NCBI RefSeq assembly: GCF_003944705.1
Contig: NZ_RWIS01000005.1
Span: 124,001-188,000, forward strand
Source: Hymenobacter metallilatus
GTDB taxonomy: Bacteria; Bacteroidota; Bacteroidia; Cytophagales; Hymenobacteraceae
Length of the DNA stretch: 64,000 bases
Reading direction: 5' to 3'
In this document: one piece after another, positions 61,833 to 64,000 of the stretch
How the letters are laid out: each line of letters starts with the position of its first letter
How positions within the stretch are numbered: the first letter of the stretch is position 1
Program-made: the position numbers and the translations under genes
Notes under the pieces: generated by a model
Told to the model about the DNA's origin: nothing
Databases searched by the model: none
The model's input: the letters and a program-made list of their open reading frames with translations, nothing else

Positions 61833-61857
61833 TCACATCATACCACGCTTTACCGCC

Positions 61858-62037
61858 ATGGAAGTAGCAGAAACCCCCAAAACCTACGCCGTTCGCTCTG
61901 TAGTTGATGCTGAAACGGAAAAGGCTCTCAAAGCAGAGCAGAACAAGATTCAGGAAGAAACTGGTAAACGGCCCAGTGTCAGTGAGGTCGTTGCCATGTG
62001 GCTTACCCGGTGTGCCAGACAGGCAGCAGCGGCGTAA
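61858..62037 (+). CDS. Small ribbon-helix-helix-like regulator
   Basis: A 59-aa protein, ATG at 61858 and stop at 62037. The pattern YAVRSVVDAETEKALKAEQ, then a loop GKRPSVSEVVAMWLTR, is that of a ribbon-helix-helix DNA-binding protein (short strand, helix, G-x-R-x-S-x-S-E turn, helix). It is the first gene of the rightward early unit, directly opposite the S24 repressor, so a Cro-like or auxiliary regulatory role is plausible. Gene length and promoter support it being real. Confidence 0.7.
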   Translation: MEVAETPKTYAVRSVVDAETEKALKAEQNKIQEETGKRPSVSEVVAMWLTRCARQAAAA

Positions 62038-62092
62038 ATTTTTTTGCCCTGCATTTCACGTTTTTCACTTATAGTATCACATTTCACTTTCT

Positions 62093-62446
62093 ATGTCTCA
62101 CCTTCAGAACATCATGCTTACCGCCATGCCCGGCGGTGTTAGCTCCCAGGATTGGGTAACCATGCTGGAAATTCAGGCCAAGGCGGCTGCCGAAGCCGAA
62201 GTTAGTACCCGCACCTACGTGCAAAGCCCCAAGCAGAGCGCCGAGAAGAAATACGACGACCGGCTGCATATCCGTCTTGGTTGCGGGAAAACCAAAGCCT
62301 ACGAGCTGCTCAAGCGCTACGAGGAGAACAAAGCCGGGGGCCTGCGGCATATCCGCATTGGGGCCAAATACATCGTGACGGAGGCGGCGGTACTTGAATT
62401 CTTCGGGGATGCGCCAATGCAGGTTTCTCACCGCAAAGCTGCCTAG
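62093..62446 (+). CDS. Excisionase-like helix-turn-helix protein
   Basis: A 117-aa protein. The C-terminal half holds an HTH_17/MerR-type winged fold: DRLHIRLGCGKTKAYELLKRYEENKAGGLRHIRIGAKYIVTEAAVLEFFG, as in excisionase-family proteins of Bacteroidota mobile elements. The N-terminus (about 1-55) is a helical segment that could be an oligomerisation or targeting part. It probably directs excision or early gene control. Next gene follows by 4 nt. Confidence 0.75.
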   Translation: MSHLQNIMLTAMPGGVSSQDWVTMLEIQAKAAAEAEVSTRTYVQSPKQSAEKKYDDRLHIRLGCGKTKAYELLKRYEENKAGGLRHIRIGAKYIVTEAAVLEFFGDAPMQVSHRKAA

Positions 62447-62450
62447 TCCG

Positions 62451-62678
62451 ATGCACCTGGTAACGACTACGCCCAAGCCCACCGTCAACCTCACCGAGCT
62501 GGCCCGGGTGGAGCAGCTCATGCCGGCCGCCGTGGTGGCCGCCGCTCCGCTGGAGCAGCTGGAGGCCCGCCGCTGGCAAATCAATTTCGACCATCCCAGC
62601 TACGCCGAGGAAACGGCCTATGTGGTAGAGCGGGAAGCCCGCCGCCGGGCCCGGCCCATGATGGTACCCACTCGCTAA
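62451..62678 (+). CDS. Hypothetical protein of the element
   Basis: A 75-aa protein from the ATG at 62451 (MHLVTTTPKPTVNLTELARVEQLM). It is soluble, with an amphipathic helix at the centre and a basic C-terminal part (EREARRRARPMM). An in-frame upstream start at 62394 overlaps the previous gene and is unlikely. The family is not recognised. Confidence 0.6.
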   Translation: MHLVTTTPKPTVNLTELARVEQLMPAAVVAAAPLEQLEARRWQINFDHPSYAEETAYVVEREARRRARPMMVPTR

Positions 62679-62691
62679 CGCCGCAATCCCG

Positions 62692-63153
62692 ATGCTACTC
62701 GCTACTGCTTCCTTCAATCCTTCCTTTCACGTGGTGCCGGCCAAGCTGCCCACCGCCGCCTCGCTGGAGTTCTGGCTCCAGAATCCGCTCCTCGTCGAGA
62801 CTCACCCGAAGCTCCTGGCTGAACGGACGGAGCAGTGGCCCGGCTGGTCACCGGCCGAGCGCACGCAGCTCCGCTACCGGCTCAAAGCCGAGCGGGACCG
62901 GCTCAAGGAGAAAGCCAAGCCCGGCGAAGACGATTTGACGCTGCACGACCTGCTCAGCTTCATCGAGGCCCACAACGGCCTGCTCGATAACGGGGTGGAG
63001 CGCTCGGCCGTGCGGCACTTCGCCTTTATGCTCCACAGCCGGGAGCGGGCCTGGTACCGGGCCTTTCTCAAGGAAGTATTCCGGCTGCGCGAATTGGCCC
63101 TGCACGAAGAAATCGAGCAGATGTACGACGAGTGCGACCGGGACGCCGCCTAA
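62692..63153 (+). CDS. Hypothetical protein of the element
   Basis: A 153-aa soluble protein, largely helical and highly charged (RYRLKAERDRLKEKAKPGEDDLTLHDLLSFIEAHNG, RELALHEEIEQMYDECDRDAA). No catalytic motif or membrane segment is seen. It follows the previous gene by 13 nt in the same unit. The family is not recognised. Confidence 0.7.
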   Translation: MLLATASFNPSFHVVPAKLPTAASLEFWLQNPLLVETHPKLLAERTEQWPGWSPAERTQLRYRLKAERDRLKEKAKPGEDDLTLHDLLSFIEAHNGLLDNGVERSAVRHFAFMLHSRERAWYRAFLKEVFRLRELALHEEIEQMYDECDRDAA

Positions 63154-63183
63154 CTCATTTCTCACTTCAACCACAATTGCCCT

Positions 63184-63414
63184 GTGATTACGCTCTCCAA
63201 ATCCATCGACCACGCCCGGCGCGAAACCACGATTACGGCCACTGATGCCGCCGGCCGTTACCTCTGCTCCGAAACCTGGTCCGGTACCGGCAGCCGGGTA
63301 GCGGTGGCACTGGCCCAACACGTGCGCACCTCGGCCGAGCAGCTCCAGCGCCGGCAGAACATTGCCACCGCCGCGTCGGTGAGTGAGGCCCGCCAACTCA
63401 GCAGCCGCCTGTAA
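63184..63414 (+). CDS. Small hypothetical protein of the element
   Basis: A 76-aa protein, GTG start at 63184 (MITLSKSIDHARRETTITATDAAGRYLC). A beta-hairpin-like N-terminus is followed by a helix (VAVALAQHVRTSAEQLQRRQN). Its stop codon overlaps the next start (TAATG), so the two are co-translated. The family is not recognised. Confidence 0.65.
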   Translation: MITLSKSIDHARRETTITATDAAGRYLCSETWSGTGSRVAVALAQHVRTSAEQLQRRQNIATAASVSEARQLSSRL

Positions 63415-63662
63415 TGCAGCGCCACTCTCACCCCCGCCTCTACGCGCTGGAGCAGGCCACTGTCGGCCGGCAGCGCAAAAAGCAGATTGCCCGCGGGCGC
63501 CTGCAGCTGCTCATCCTGGTTGGCCTCGCCGGCCTGTGCTGGCTGGTATTCGGCTGCGTGGCGTACGGCCCCCGCGCCAACCGCAAGCCCACCGGCCTCG
63601 GCATTCGGGACGTGGAGCAGCCCGCGCCGCGCTACTCGCCCTACACCTGGCAGGCCCTCTAA
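63414..63662 (+). CDS. Small single-pass membrane protein of the element
   Basis: An 82-aa protein with a basic N-terminal part (RQRKKQIARGR), one hydrophobic helix (about 31-51, LQLLILVGLAGLCWLVFGCVA) and a short soluble tail. It is coupled to the upstream gene through a 1-nt overlap. The family is not recognised. Confidence 0.65.
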   Translation: MQRHSHPRLYALEQATVGRQRKKQIARGRLQLLILVGLAGLCWLVFGCVAYGPRANRKPTGLGIRDVEQPAPRYSPYTWQAL

Positions 63663-63665
63663 AAC

Positions 63666-63700
63666 GATAGGGCCGCCCCATTGCCCGGGGCGGCCCTATC
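63666..63700 (+). terminator. Hairpin terminator in the element
   Basis: 14-bp perfect stem (63666-63679 with 63687-63700, GATAGGGCCGCCCC arm), 7-nt loop. It separates the early unit from the gene at 63733. Confidence 0.7.
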
Positions 63701-63732
63701 ACACTTTCAAACTTCAGAATACCACAAAGCTA

Positions 63733-64000
63733 ATGCAAACTTCCGAACAACTGACTGACCTGCGCCAGCTCTGCCAGGAGAATGGCCTGGATATGCGTAC
63801 CGACCTGTGGCAGCATAAGCAGTCCGGTAACTGGATTATGTCGAAGGTCGGGGCTGAAAAGCTCCAGGGCCGTAACAACATCGACATTGATATGGACGTG
63901 TCGGCCGCCGGCATCGACTTCGCCATTGTAAAAGTAACGGCCACCCGCACCGTGAAGGTGGAGGGCAAAACGACGCTGAAAAAGCTTACGGCCCGCACGC
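63733..64000 (+). CDS. Hypothetical protein, cut by the window edge
   Basis: An open frame from the ATG at 63733 to the right edge, at least 89 aa: MQTSEQLTDLRQLCQENGLD, then WIMSKVGAEKLQGRNNIDIDMD and FAIVKVTATRTVKVEGKTT. This pattern is met in recombination- or replication-associated proteins of Bacteroidota phages, but I cannot name the family from the fragment. It starts 32 nt after the hairpin. Confidence 0.7.
   Translation, partial: MQTSEQLTDLRQLCQENGLDMRTDLWQHKQSGNWIMSKVGAEKLQGRNNIDIDMDVSAAGIDFAIVKVTATRTVKVEGKTTLKKLTART

Larger units (their letters stand above)
59591..64000. mobile_element. Left part of an integrative element (prophage or ICE)
   Basis: Integrase at one edge, LexA/S24-like repressor beside it, divergent early genes, short intergenic gaps and many unknown short proteins are the layout of a temperate phage or integrative element. 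Direct-repeat motifs mark the left side. The right end is outside the window. The assignment is from gene order; no structural phage or conjugation gene is visible yet. Confidence 0.75.

Overview
The window looks like chromosome of a high-GC Bacteroidota bacterium, most likely a Hymenobacter-type member of the Cytophagales. Reasons: four proteins end in Por/T9SS (type IX secretion) or gliding-type CHU_C sorting domains; promoters fit the Bacteroidota pattern (TTG/TTTG, about 20 nt, TAnnTTTG); the TCA-cycle enzymes are of Bacteroidota type (five-helix cytochrome b of succinate dehydrogenase, mitochondrial-type aconitase); and long imperfect or perfect palindromes fill many intergenic gaps. This assignment is inference from sequence character, not from a database search.

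Layout. 1-11 kb: sdhC, a large T9SS surface protein, fabD, folK, an alpha/beta hydrolase, a long-chain polyprenyl synthase, a cytochrome P450 and a GNAT acetyltransferase. 11-16 kb: a divergent galactan-degradation pair (GH53 endo-galactanase and GH2 beta-galactosidase) with a LacI-type palindrome next to a good promoter. 16-26 kb: EamA transporter, TlpA-like lipoprotein, aconitase and several secreted proteins of unknown function. 26-30 kb: a two-gene exosortase K / MSEP-CTERM system, the most unusual locus in the window. 30-45 kb: carbonic anhydrase, secreted subtilase, a LytS/LytTR-type two-component system, hydrolase, a periplasmic TonB-domain protein, dicarboxylate symporter, sorbosone-dehydrogenase-like protein. 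45-54 kb: TonB-dependent receptor, Gfo/Idh/MocA oxidoreductase, then a stress cluster containing an arsR-arsI-arsC operon, two universal stress proteins, two disordered acidic proteins and a mini-GNAT. 54-59 kb: secreted endonuclease I, fasciclin protein and a frameshifted acyltransferase.

From about 59.5 kb to the right edge lies the left end of an integrative element: tyrosine integrase and S24-type repressor on the minus strand, then a divergent run of short, tightly packed plus-strand genes (ribbon-helix-helix protein, excisionase-like HTH protein, unknowns). A direct-repeat operator array sits between the two arms. The element is cut by the window end, so its type (prophage or conjugative element) cannot be decided here.

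Other recurring structure: at least seven intergenic inverted-repeat elements of 75-170 bp, falling into several sequence families, some with perfect arms of 31-47 bp and some nested. No tRNA, rRNA, CRISPR array or transposase was recognised.
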